A DNA stretch of 64,000 bases from Pseudomonas inefficax (GTDB lineage: Bacteria > Pseudomonadota > Gammaproteobacteria > Pseudomonadales > Pseudomonadaceae), in NCBI RefSeq assembly GCF_900277125.1, contig NZ_OPYN01000132.1:80879-144878 (forward strand). The letters run 5' to 3'. The position numbers were made by a program, and so were the translations under genes. Shown piece after piece: positions 43,542-51,130 of this stretch. The notes under the pieces were generated by a model, which had not been told where the DNA came from, did no database searches, and saw only the letters and a program-made list of their open reading frames with translations. The number at the start of each line of letters is the position of its first letter. The first letter of the stretch is position 1.

Positions 43542-44555
43542 TCAGGCAAGGCCCCAGTGCATCAACGCCAGCACCAAAAGCACAAGAAACACACTTTCCC
43601 CCATCATCAGCGCGATAGGTTTCACCCCGACCGAGGCCAGCGCCTTTAGTTGGGTTTTCATGCCCAGAGCACTGATCGCCACCACCAGGCAGCCACGCGA
43701 CAGGTCGTTGATGCCGCCCTGCACCACGGTGGGTACCCAGCCTGTGCTGTTGACGCACGCCAGCAGCAGAAAGCCGACCGCGAACCATGGCAGCAAGGGC
43801 GGCCTTTGCCCGCCGGCCTCAAGGCCCTGGCGCCGGGTGATCATGGCGGCGCAGACGATGACCGGCAACAGCATGGCCACCCGCATCAGCTTGACCACGG
43901 TGGCGATGTCACCGGTCTCGGTAGACATGCTGTAGCCCGCCCCCACCACCTGCGCCACATCGTGGATGGTCGCACCGAGGAAGACCCCGGCCTGCGCTGG
44001 CGACAGGTGCAGCCACTGGGCAATCATCGGGTAGAGGGTCATCGCCAGGGTCGACAGCGCCGACACGCCGATCACGGTGAACAGCGTTGCATGCTCCTTG
44101 CGCGGGTGCTGGGGCAAGGCGGCCGCCAGCGCCAGCGCCGCCGAGGCACCGCAAATGGCCGTGGCACCGCCGGTAAGCATGCCGAACAGCCGTGAAAACC
44201 CTAGCGCCTTGGCCACCACCACCGAGACCAGGATCGTTACCACCACCAGGGTGATGACCAGGGCCACGGGCTTCCAGCCCAGGCTGGCGATCTGGTCCAG
44301 GGTGATGCGCATGCCAAGTAGCGCCACACCCAGGCGCAGTACCGTGCGGGCGGTGAACTCGATACCAGCCTTGCACGGGCCGTCGACCGCAAGAAAGTTA
44401 AGCGCCATCCCCAACAGCAAGGCAAACAGCATGACCGGCGCTGCGTAATGCTCACTGAGGAAACTGGCGGCCGCACCGACGACAAGACTGACCACCACCC
44501 CCGGGGCGAGGGTGCGGATACGCTGATGGGTAGCGCCAAGTGCCAGTGTATTCAT
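43542..44555 (-). CDS. YeiH-family putative sulfate/anion exporter
   Basis: 337 aa, about 9-10 membrane helices. Typical PF03601 segments are GGATAICGASAALALAAALP, LGATIHDVAQVVGAGY and ISALGMKTQLKALAS. The family is annotated as putative sulfate exporters, but transport has rarely been shown. It ends operon B and overlaps the Rieske gene by four bases. With the TauD-like dioxygenase upstream, release of sulfite or sulfate is a possible reason for its presence. Confidence 0.88.
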   Translation of the reverse strand: MNTLALGATHQRIRTLAPGVVVSLVVGAAASFLSEHYAAPVMLFALLLGMALNFLAVDGPCKAGIEFTARTVLRLGVALLGMRITLDQIASLGWKPVALVITLVVVTILVSVVVAKALGFSRLFGMLTGGATAICGASAALALAAALPQHPRKEHATLFTVIGVSALSTLAMTLYPMIAQWLHLSPAQAGVFLGATIHDVAQVVGAGYSMSTETGDIATVVKLMRVAMLLPVIVCAAMITRRQGLEAGGQRPPLLPWFAVGFLLLACVNSTGWVPTVVQGGINDLSRGCLVVAISALGMKTQLKALASVGVKPIALMMGESVFLVLLVLALMHWGLA

Positions 44556-44878
44556 TGCCCCGCTTCCTCACTGTCAAACACGATATAGACCTGCCCGCCC
44601 TGCTGCTCGACCGGGTAGCTGGCAACCTTCAAGGCTCTGGAATTGACCAGGTAGCCGCTGGCCAGGTCGAAGCGCAGGCCATGCGCGCAACACTGGATGA
44701 CACGGCCTTCCAGCCGCCCGCCGCACAACGACGCGCCCTGGTGCGGGCAGCTGTCTTCGATGGCATAGAGCGAGTCGGCAACGTTGAACAGCGCCACGCT
44801 GCGCCCTTCGCAGGCCAACAACACACGGCTGTCTCGTTCCGGCACTTGATGGGGGGCCAATGCAATGCGCCGGGTCAT
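44552..44878 (-). CDS. Rieske [2Fe-2S] ferredoxin
   Basis: 108 aa. The cluster ligands are seen as SCPHQGASLCGG (C-x-H) and VIQCCAHGLRF (C-x-x-H). Single-domain Rieske protein, an electron carrier for an oxygenase or reductase. It overlaps both neighbours by ATGA. No Rieske oxygenase alpha subunit is in the window, so its partner is unknown. Confidence 0.92.
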   Translation of the reverse strand: MTRRIALAPHQVPERDSRVLLACEGRSVALFNVADSLYAIEDSCPHQGASLCGGRLEGRVIQCCAHGLRFDLASGYLVNSRALKVASYPVEQQGGQVYIVFDSEEAGQ

Positions 44879-45528
44879 GCCCGTTCAACCTCTTGCAGTG
44901 CTTCGGTCATGGCTGCAAACAGCACCTCGGCAGGGTGCGCGCCAGCGATGAGCGGCCCCTGATTGAAGCGAAACCGCGGCACGGCACTGCCTGCGCGCCC
45001 CGCCCCATCGAGGAATGGGCTGCCGTCGTCACGCAGGCAGTCGACTACCTGTGCGGCCTCCAGCCCGCAACGCCGGGCGATGTCGAGCAAGGTTCGGCTA
45101 TCCCCCAGGTCGCGGCCCTGGTGGAAATAGGCGATGAACAGCTGTGCCAGCAAGGCCTCCAGTTGCGCTGCATCGAGCAGCCGGGTGGCCCGTTGCAGCA
45201 GCCGATGGGCACTGGCGGTGTTAGGCATGCGGCGAATACGCGAGAAATCGATGTCCTCGCCTACCACGCGGGCAGCGGCGCGCACCTGGGCCTGGCGCTC
45301 GCGTACAGCCTCCTCGCTACCCAGGCGTTGCAGGTAAAAGGCATGGAATGGCACACCACTGGCTGGCAAGCCAGGCAATAACTGCACGCCTCGCCATTGC
45401 AGTTGTACCTGCACTTGCGGCTGTTCGCGCTGCAACAGCAACAGGGCGGCCTGCAGGTGCCGCTGGCCAATCAGGCACCACGGGCAGACGAAATCGAAGA
45501 ACACTTCAACGGACAACAGCTGTTTCAC
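44875..45528 (-). CDS. DsbA-family oxidoreductase, FrnE-like
   Basis: 217 aa from GTG 45528 (VKQLLSVEVFFDFVCPWC). The longer frame is antisense to the MFS gene's shadow and rejected. CPWC active site at C15-C18 and the FrnE-like features LIGQRHLQAA, NTASAHRLLQRA and SVPRFRFNQG. No signal peptide, so it is cytosolic, as for FrnE and 2-hydroxychromene-carboxylate isomerase relatives. Starts over the MFS stop (GTGA). Confidence 0.88.
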   Translation of the reverse strand: MKQLLSVEVFFDFVCPWCLIGQRHLQAALLLLQREQPQVQVQLQWRGVQLLPGLPASGVPFHAFYLQRLGSEEAVRERQAQVRAAARVVGEDIDFSRIRRMPNTASAHRLLQRATRLLDAAQLEALLAQLFIAYFHQGRDLGDSRTLLDIARRCGLEAAQVVDCLRDDGSPFLDGAGRAGSAVPRFRFNQGPLIAGAHPAEVLFAAMTEALQEVERA

Positions 45529-46838
45529 GGTTTCAACTCCTCGGGTGCAGCAGCGTCGCCTGCCGGTGCATGCAGGCGCTCCATGTCCCGGTGGTAATGT
45601 CGTTTGGCAAGGAAAAACACCGCCGCCGCGCCAATGCTCATCAGCGGCACCAGCTGGAAGGCGGCATGCAGGCCGATCAGGTCGGAAACGCGCCCGGTGA
45701 TCAGCGGCCCGGTGGCCAGGCCCAACAGGTTGTTGGCCAAGGTCAGGGTGGCAAACGCGGTGCCGTGCACCGCGGCGAGGGTAAGGTTGGCGACCATGGC
45801 ACTGGACGGGCCGTTGGTGCCGGCGGCGATCATCATGCCCAGGCAGATCAGCACTAGTTGGGCGGTGCCGGCTGGCAGTGCGAACGCGATCGACAGCAGC
45901 GCGCAACTGCCCAGGCAGTAGGCGATGGCCAGACTGATCTTGCGGTCCGGGCGCTGCCGCCCGAGGCGGTCGCAGAGCATGGCGCAGAGGATCATGCCAA
46001 TACCGCTGCACAGCACGATGACGGCGGCAATCGCCCCGGCGCGGTCGGTGCCCATGGCGTAATAGCGGTTAAGGTAGCTGGGCATCCACACGATCACGGT
46101 GCCGCCGACGAACAGCTGCAGCCCGCTGCCGACGTAGGCCGCGATGACCGAACGGCTGCTGTACAGGGTGCGCAGCGGGCGGCTGGCCTTGCCTTGCGGC
46201 TGCTGCGCGCATCGAGGCGCAATTCGCGCCTCCTTGACGATCAGCGGGTACAGCATCGCCAGCACCAGGCCGAACAGCGCCATGCCGGCGAATGCCCAGC
46301 GCCAACCCAGGTGCTGGGCCAGCACACCGCCCAGGGCCATGCCCAGTACCGAGCCGAACATGCCACCCGCCATGAACGCACCGGCCAGGGTCGAGCGCAT
46401 GTCGCGGGGGAACACGGCGACCACCACGGCGATGCCGACACTGCCGTAGGCAGCCTCGCCCACCCCGACCAGAAACCGAGCGATGAACATTTGCGGGTAG
46501 TTTTCTGCCAGGGCGCAGCCGAGGGTGGCCAGGCTCCACAGTACCGCCATCAGCACCAGGCTGCGCACCCGGCCGAAACGGTCGGCCAACAGCGACAGCG
46601 GGAAGGTCAGCAGGCCGACCATCAGCGCGACGATACCGCTGAGCAGGCCCAGCTGGCTGTCGCTGAGCGCCCATTCGCCCTTGAGCAGCGGGAAAACCGC
46701 ATTGAGCACCTGGCGCGACATGTAGTCGGAGATCAACAGGCCAAAGGTCAGGGCAAAGACTACCCAGGCATAGCGCCGGGGGACGCTGTGGGCGGTGTCG
46801 GTGCCGGACTCTTCGGCACTGGCAAGATAGGTGGCCAT
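45525..46838 (-). CDS. MFS transporter
   Basis: 437 aa, 12 predicted helices. Motif A-like LLADRFGRVRSLVLM after helix 2, GVGEAAYGSVGIAVV in helix 5, and CDRLGRQRPDRK in the mid loop. Resembles spinster-like/ACS transporters for organic anions. Perfect AAGGAGG site. Probably carries the substrate or a product of the catabolic set. Confidence 0.92.
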   Translation of the reverse strand: MATYLASAEESGTDTAHSVPRRYAWVVFALTFGLLISDYMSRQVLNAVFPLLKGEWALSDSQLGLLSGIVALMVGLLTFPLSLLADRFGRVRSLVLMAVLWSLATLGCALAENYPQMFIARFLVGVGEAAYGSVGIAVVVAVFPRDMRSTLAGAFMAGGMFGSVLGMALGGVLAQHLGWRWAFAGMALFGLVLAMLYPLIVKEARIAPRCAQQPQGKASRPLRTLYSSRSVIAAYVGSGLQLFVGGTVIVWMPSYLNRYYAMGTDRAGAIAAVIVLCSGIGMILCAMLCDRLGRQRPDRKISLAIAYCLGSCALLSIAFALPAGTAQLVLICLGMMIAAGTNGPSSAMVANLTLAAVHGTAFATLTLANNLLGLATGPLITGRVSDLIGLHAAFQLVPLMSIGAAAVFFLAKRHYHRDMERLHAPAGDAAAPEELKP

Positions 46839-46867
46839 GTTGCCTCCTTGGGGGTGTAGGGCGTGAG

Positions 46868-46882
46868 GTTGTTCTTGTTGTT
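46868..46882 (-). promoter_or_regulatory. Crc/Hfq-type CA motif before the MFS gene
   Basis: The minus strand reads AACAACAAGAACAAC, five AAn units in a row, about 30 bases upstream of the MFS start. Candidate Hfq/Crc target. Confidence 0.5.
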
Positions 46883-46911
46883 ATGTACGACTGCAAAACC
46901 TTGCTCGGTCG

Positions 46912-47028
46912 CTGTGGGAGCGGCCTTGTGTCGCGAAAGGGCTGCGTAGCAGCCCCAGTAATCAGCGACAGAGCAGTAATTGCTGGGGCTGCTCTGCAGC
47001 CCTTTCGCGACACAAGGCCGCTCCCACA
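46912..47028. repeat. Inverted-repeat element between BKACE and MFS genes
   Basis: Inverted ends CTGTGGGAGCGGCCTTGTGT, hybrid of the two REP families. Lies within operon B and could partly terminate or stabilise the transcript. Confidence 0.9.
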
Positions 47029-47060
47029 AAAAAGCATCAGGACCGTGGCACCCTGCTGTA

Positions 47061-48113
47061 TTAACCGCGCTGCGGCACGCCCTTCACACCCGGCTGGCGA
47101 TTTGGCGCCATGCCGTTGGCCTTGAGGGTCTGCTCGATGCTGTCGTACTGCTGCCCGATGCGGTAGATCGCGCGTGCTTCCTTGCCGTTGGCAATTTCGC
47201 GGCCCAGCTCATGGGCCACACGCACGGTCTGCTGGATCTGCTGCACCGAGGTGAAGCGCTTGCCATGCTGGTCGATGATGGTGTCTTCGTTGCCGCAGCG
47301 TGGGTGCAGGCCCATGGCCAGGGCCATGGTGTTGAACGGCAGCACGTTCTTGAGCAACGATTCGGCGGTCAGGGTGCAACCGTCCGGCGCGCGGTGGATG
47401 AAGTTGAAGAAGTTGAACGGGTTGGGGCCGTCGAAACCGCCGCCAATGCCGATCCAGGTCAGGTTCAGTGGGCCCATGTAATCACCGCGGCGGACGATGC
47501 GTTCGAGCGTCTCCAGGGCGTGCATGCCAGTCAGCTGGAAATGCGGCTGGATGTTGCTGGCCTGCAAGCGGCGCAGGTGCTCACGGACCCAGGCCGGACC
47601 GGCCGGTACGGTCATTTCGCTGTAGGCAGCATGAATCGCCGGGCTGGCCAGCGAGGTGCCTTCCAGGTACTCGGGGTACAGCAATTCCATGATGTTCATC
47701 TGCGTGGTGTTGATGGCCACGGTCACCTGGTCGGGGCGCGGCGTCAGCTCGGCGAGCATGTGCCGGGTGTCGTCCGACAGCCACTTGGCTGCCTCGCCTT
47801 CTCCTTCCGGGGCGAAGGAAATCGACCCGCCAACCTGGATGATCATGTCCGGCACCGCTTCGCGCACCCCGGCGATCAGCTCGTTGAACTTGGACAGGCG
47901 CTTGGAGCCCTTGCCGTCCAGTTCACGCACGTGCAGGTGCAGTACGGTGGCGCCGGCCTCATAGCAGTCGACAGCCTTCTGCACCTGCTCATCCATGGTC
48001 AAGGGGATGTCTTCAGGGAAGTCGTCGGGCATCCACTCCGGGCCATAGGGGGCCACGGTGATCACCACCTTTTCCATGTTTTCCGGGTGCAACGAATCGT
48101 CGAAGAATTGCAT
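47061..48113 (-). CDS. Beta-keto acid cleavage enzyme (BKACE, DUF849)
   Basis: 350 aa. The family core VVITVAPYGPEW is preceded by a 14-residue extension. Metal-binding H59 and H61 lie in TVLHLHVRELDGKGS. Others: QVGGSISFAPEGEGE and HPRCGNEDTI. BKACE proteins react a beta-keto acid with acetyl-CoA to give acetoacetate plus an acyl-CoA. The specific keto acid depends on pocket residues and cannot be read here. GAGGA and a CA motif precede the ATG. Confidence 0.92.
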   Translation of the reverse strand: MQFFDDSLHPENMEKVVITVAPYGPEWMPDDFPEDIPLTMDEQVQKAVDCYEAGATVLHLHVRELDGKGSKRLSKFNELIAGVREAVPDMIIQVGGSISFAPEGEGEAAKWLSDDTRHMLAELTPRPDQVTVAINTTQMNIMELLYPEYLEGTSLASPAIHAAYSEMTVPAGPAWVREHLRRLQASNIQPHFQLTGMHALETLERIVRRGDYMGPLNLTWIGIGGGFDGPNPFNFFNFIHRAPDGCTLTAESLLKNVLPFNTMALAMGLHPRCGNEDTIIDQHGKRFTSVQQIQQTVRVAHELGREIANGKEARAIYRIGQQYDSIEQTLKANGMAPNRQPGVKGVPQRG

Positions 48114-48128
48114 GCTGTAGTCCTCGCT

Positions 48129-48139
48129 ATTGTTATTGT
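48129..48139 (-). promoter_or_regulatory. Crc/Hfq-type CA motif before the BKACE gene
   Basis: Minus strand ACAATAACAAT next to the GAGGA ribosome site; fits AAnAAnAA. Candidate Hfq/Crc target. Confidence 0.5.
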
Positions 48140-48167
48140 GCGGTTGCCGCCAGCGACGGCGACGAAC

Positions 48168-49016
48168 TCAGAACGTGGGGCTGCCCTTGATCCCGGCGCG
48201 CTCCATCTTGCGGTGGCACGGTGGGTAGTCCATGACGGCGTAGTGCTGGGTGCTGCGGTTGTCCCAGATCGCCACGCTGTTGGGCTTCCAGCGCCAGCGC
48301 ACCTGGTACTCCGGCAGGTAGGCCTGACTGATCAGGTAGCGCAGCAGGTCGCTGGCGCCGGGGTTGGCGTCCTGCCCGAAGCGCACCCGCTGCGGGGTGT
48401 GGTAATTGCTGAAATGAGTGGTGAAGGCGTTGACGAACAGCACCTGCTCGCCGGTTTCCGGGTGGGTACGCACCACCGGGTGCTCGGCATCGGGAAACTG
48501 CGCCTTCAGCGCCAGGCGCTTTTCCAGCGGCATGGCTGCGCCAAAGCTCGCTTCGATGCTGTGGCGGGCGCGCAGGCCTTCGATCTTGGCCTTGACATCG
48601 CCTGGCAGGTTTTCATAGGCCAGCACCATGTTCGCCCACATCGTGTCGCCCCCCACGGGCGGGCATTCGATGCAGCGCAGCACACAACCCATCGGCGGGG
48701 CCTCGCGCCAGGTGGCGTCGGTGTGCCAAGCGTTTTCATAGCGGTCGTTGGGCTGGTCCGGGCGCTTGTAGATCTGTACCAGGCCCGGATGCTCCGGGTC
48801 GCTGCCAGCCACCGGATGGTCCTCCAGGTCGCCGAAGCGACGGGCGAACGCCACATGTTCGGCGCGGCTGAAGTGCTGGTCACGCAGGAACAGCACGCGG
48901 TGGCGGAGCAACTGCGCGCGAAGCTGGGCGAACAGGTCGTCGTCGTGGATCGCGTCGGCCAGGTTGACCCCACTTACCTCGGCACCGATCGCGCAGGTCA
49001 GTTGTTCGATGTGCAT
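48168..49016 (-). CDS. TauD/TfdA-family 2-oxoglutarate dioxygenase
   Basis: 282 aa. Iron ligands H98-x-D100 (AWHTDATW) and H258 (STQHYAVMDY). CPPVGGDTMWANMVLAYENL is characteristic of taurine-dioxygenase-like proteins, and the conserved C-terminal Arg is present (HRKMERAGI). Hydroxylates next to a sulfonate, ether or similar group, leading to cleavage. It follows the quinone oxidoreductase gene by 13 bp. Substrate unknown. Confidence 0.92.
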   Translation of the reverse strand: MHIEQLTCAIGAEVSGVNLADAIHDDDLFAQLRAQLLRHRVLFLRDQHFSRAEHVAFARRFGDLEDHPVAGSDPEHPGLVQIYKRPDQPNDRYENAWHTDATWREAPPMGCVLRCIECPPVGGDTMWANMVLAYENLPGDVKAKIEGLRARHSIEASFGAAMPLEKRLALKAQFPDAEHPVVRTHPETGEQVLFVNAFTTHFSNYHTPQRVRFGQDANPGASDLLRYLISQAYLPEYQVRWRWKPNSVAIWDNRSTQHYAVMDYPPCHRKMERAGIKGSPTF

Positions 49017-49029
49017 GCAGTTGCCCTAT

Positions 49030-50010
49030 TCAGATGACGAAGATCGACGAGCCGGTGGTCTTGCGCGCTTCCAGGTCACGGTGGGCCTGGACGGCATCCT
49101 GCAGTGCATAGTGCTGGTTGATCTCGATACGGATGCGCCCGCTGCCGACATGATCGAACAGCTCGCCGGCCAGGTCGGCCTTTTCCGCCGGGTCGGCGAT
49201 GAAGTCGGCCAGTGCCGGGCGGGTGAGCTGCAGCGAGCCCTTGATCGCCAGCAACTGCGGGTCGAACGGCGGGATGGTGCCTGACGCCGTGCCGACGCAA
49301 ACCATCAGGCCGCGGCGCTTGAGCGAATCGAGCGAGCCCATGAAGGTGTTCTTGCCAACGCTGTCGAACACCACGTTCACCCCAACCCCGTCGGTCAGCT
49401 CACGCACGCGCGTGGCAACGTCCTCGACGCTGTAGTTGATGACGTGGTTGCAGCCATGGGCGCGAGCTACCTCAGCCTTGGCCTCGGTGGACACCGTGCC
49501 GATCACATTCAGCCCCAGCAGCTGCGCCCACTGCGCGACGATCAGCCCGACCCCGCCAGCGGCAGCATGCAGCAGCACGCTGTCGCCGGGTTTGAACGCA
49601 TGGAGCCGACGCAGCAGATAAGCGCTGGTCAGCCCACGCATGGTCATGGCAGCGGCGGTTTCGAAGGCGATGGTATCCGGCAGCTTGATCAGCGCGGCCG
49701 CGGGGATCAGGCGCTCGGTGCAATAGGCGCCCAAGGTGTTGAGGAAACCGGTGTAGGTGACCCGGTCACCGACCGCCACCTGAGTCACGCCCTCGCCCAG
49801 CGCTTCGACCACGCCGGCCGCTTCCACGCCAATGCCGTTGGGCAGCGGGATCGGGTAGGTGCCGTTGCGGAAATAGGTATCGGCGTAGTTCAGGCCTACC
49901 GCCACCTGGCGCAAGCGCACCTGCCCCGGGCCAGGCTCGCCGACCTCGGCGTCCTCGTAGCGCAGCACCTCGGGGCCACCGGTCTGATGGAAACGTACGA
50001 CTTTGGACAT
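49030..50010 (-). CDS. qor: NADPH:quinone oxidoreductase (zeta-crystallin-like)
   Basis: 326 aa from ATG 50010 (MSKVVRFHQTGGPEVL), the family start; six codons upstream are in frame but unlikely. MDR superfamily without zinc ligands. Coenzyme motif HAAAGGVGLIVAQWAQLLG. First gene after the 50.1-kb operator, so first of operon B. Reduces quinones or enones with NADPH. Confidence 0.9.
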   Translation of the reverse strand: MSKVVRFHQTGGPEVLRYEDAEVGEPGPGQVRLRQVAVGLNYADTYFRNGTYPIPLPNGIGVEAAGVVEALGEGVTQVAVGDRVTYTGFLNTLGAYCTERLIPAAALIKLPDTIAFETAAAMTMRGLTSAYLLRRLHAFKPGDSVLLHAAAGGVGLIVAQWAQLLGLNVIGTVSTEAKAEVARAHGCNHVINYSVEDVATRVRELTDGVGVNVVFDSVGKNTFMGSLDSLKRRGLMVCVGTASGTIPPFDPQLLAIKGSLQLTRPALADFIADPAEKADLAGELFDHVGSGRIRIEINQHYALQDAVQAHRDLEARKTTGSSIFVI

Positions 50011-50064
50011 GCTTGTCTCTCCAATCATCGATCTGGACGCATGGCGTCAGTTCTGGGTGATTGG

Positions 50065-50131
50065 ACTGTATGCCCTTGGTGTGCGGGGTGCTTCGCATCG
50101 GACGACAGCGGGTTTTCATTTGATGACAGTG
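50065..50131 (-). promoter_or_regulatory. AraC-type operator and promoter of operon B
   Basis: Minus strand: half-site TGTCATCAAATGAAAA (50113-50128), then 21 bp later TGTCGTCCGATGCGAA (50092-50107). After GAAGC and 19 bases comes TACAGT (50065-50070). The spacing is identical to the copy at 42.1 kb. Reads toward qor. Confidence 0.75.
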
Positions 50132-50239
50132 CGGGTGTCGACCTGCCAATCACGAAACCTGGGTTTTATTCATGAGCCTCCTTGATGCTTTCCCATGGTC
50201 AGACTAATACTTAAGTCTCTGCCTGGGGAGGCACGAAAA

Positions 50240-50446
50240 ATGCAACCAAGATTCGTTATCGTTCCCGCTGTGCCGATCGAAAAGGAGTCGTTCCGCGTGG
50301 GTAGCCGGTATTACGCCGCTACCGTTTGTGGGGGGTTCGACATTTACGATAACCAAGCGAAGGAGCGGCTCAAGCCCAGTTATCCAAGCAGGACGGATGC
50401 ATTGATGCAGTGCGAGCAGATGAACAAGCGCGGTGGTGCAGGCTGA
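50240..50446 (+). CDS. Small conserved-looking hypothetical protein
   Basis: 68 aa from ATG 50240 (MQPRFVIVPAVPIEK) with GGGGAG upstream. It has no signal or membrane segment and contains RYYAATVCGGFDIYD. Codon use is like a real gene, and a REP element follows its stop. I do not recognise a family. Confidence 0.6.
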   Translation: MQPRFVIVPAVPIEKESFRVGSRYYAATVCGGFDIYDNQAKERLKPSYPSRTDALMQCEQMNKRGGAG

Positions 50447-50473
50447 TCGCGCAAGCAGTAGGCTCGCTCGATC

Positions 50474-50594
50474 CCTGTGGGAGCGGCCTTGTGTCGCGAA
50501 AGGGCCGCAAAGCGGCCCCGGCAATTTGCGTGTTGACACTGAAGTCTCGGGGGCGCTGCGCACCCCTTTCGCGACACAAGGCCGCTCCCACAGG
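50474..50594. repeat. Inverted-repeat element, CCTGTGGGAGCGGCCTTGTGTCGCGA class
   Basis: Inverted ends with inner AAAGGGCCGC/GCGCACCCCTTT palindrome. Between the convergent hypothetical and MerR stops. Confidence 0.9.
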
Positions 50595-50599
50595 GGGGG

Positions 50600-51019
50600 T
50601 TACGTTTTCGTGGCCTCGCCCTTCTGCCAACCGGCAATCAGGCGCTGGGCGTTCTCCTCGCAATCCATGCCTTGTGGCTTGCCTTCCATGCCGGCAATAA
50701 CCGCCAGCAACTGCGCTCGGTTGTGCGCCAGCCGCTGCTGCATCGCTTCGATCTCCGCTACCTTGCGCTTGAGACTGGCCAGCAACAAACCATGGCCATC
50801 CGCCGCAGCCCCGGAGGCATCGGTGAGTTTGCGCATTTCTTCAAGGCTGAACCCTGCCTGCTGGCCGCAGGTGATAATCTCCAGCGCCCGCACCACCTGC
50901 TCGGGGTAATCCCGGTAACCATTGCCCAGGCGCCGCGCGGTAATCAGCCCGCTGGCTTCGTAAAAGCGGATACGCGATGCACTAAGCCCCGTGCGTCGCG
51001 CCAGTTCACCAATTTTCAT
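50600..51019 (-). CDS. MerR-family regulator
   Basis: 139 aa. Winged helix-turn-helix at residues 1-70 (KIGELARRTGLSASRIRFYE), then a coiled coil. No metal-binding cysteine pair at the C terminus, so it is more likely a redox- or ligand-sensing type. Divergent from an old yellow enzyme gene, which it probably controls. Confidence 0.9.
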   Translation of the reverse strand: MKIGELARRTGLSASRIRFYEASGLITARRLGNGYRDYPEQVVRALEIITCGQQAGFSLEEMRKLTDASGAAADGHGLLLASLKRKVAEIEAMQQRLAHNRAQLLAVIAGMEGKPQGMDCEENAQRLIAGWQKGEATKT

Positions 51020-51037
51020 TCTGGCAATATTCCCCTC

Positions 51038-51060
51038 TTGACCTTAACGTTGACTTTAAC
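51038..51060. promoter_or_regulatory. Direct repeat in the merR/OYE divergent region
   Basis: TTGACCTTAAC (51038) and TTGACTTTAAC (51050) repeat with a 12-bp period. TTGACC also resembles a -35. Likely the MerR operator and core promoter; the -10 is not clear. Confidence 0.4.
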
Positions 51061-51130
51061 CTTAGCCTTCTCCCGAACCTAGCCCACGCGCGCACAAAGC
51101 GATGCGTGGCAAGCCTTTCCGGAGATCGCC

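Noticed and set aside
45532..46011. N-terminal extension of the FrnE-like frame
   Set aside because: Lies inside the MFS gene in another frame. GTG 45528 overlaps the MFS stop as in the rest of the operon.
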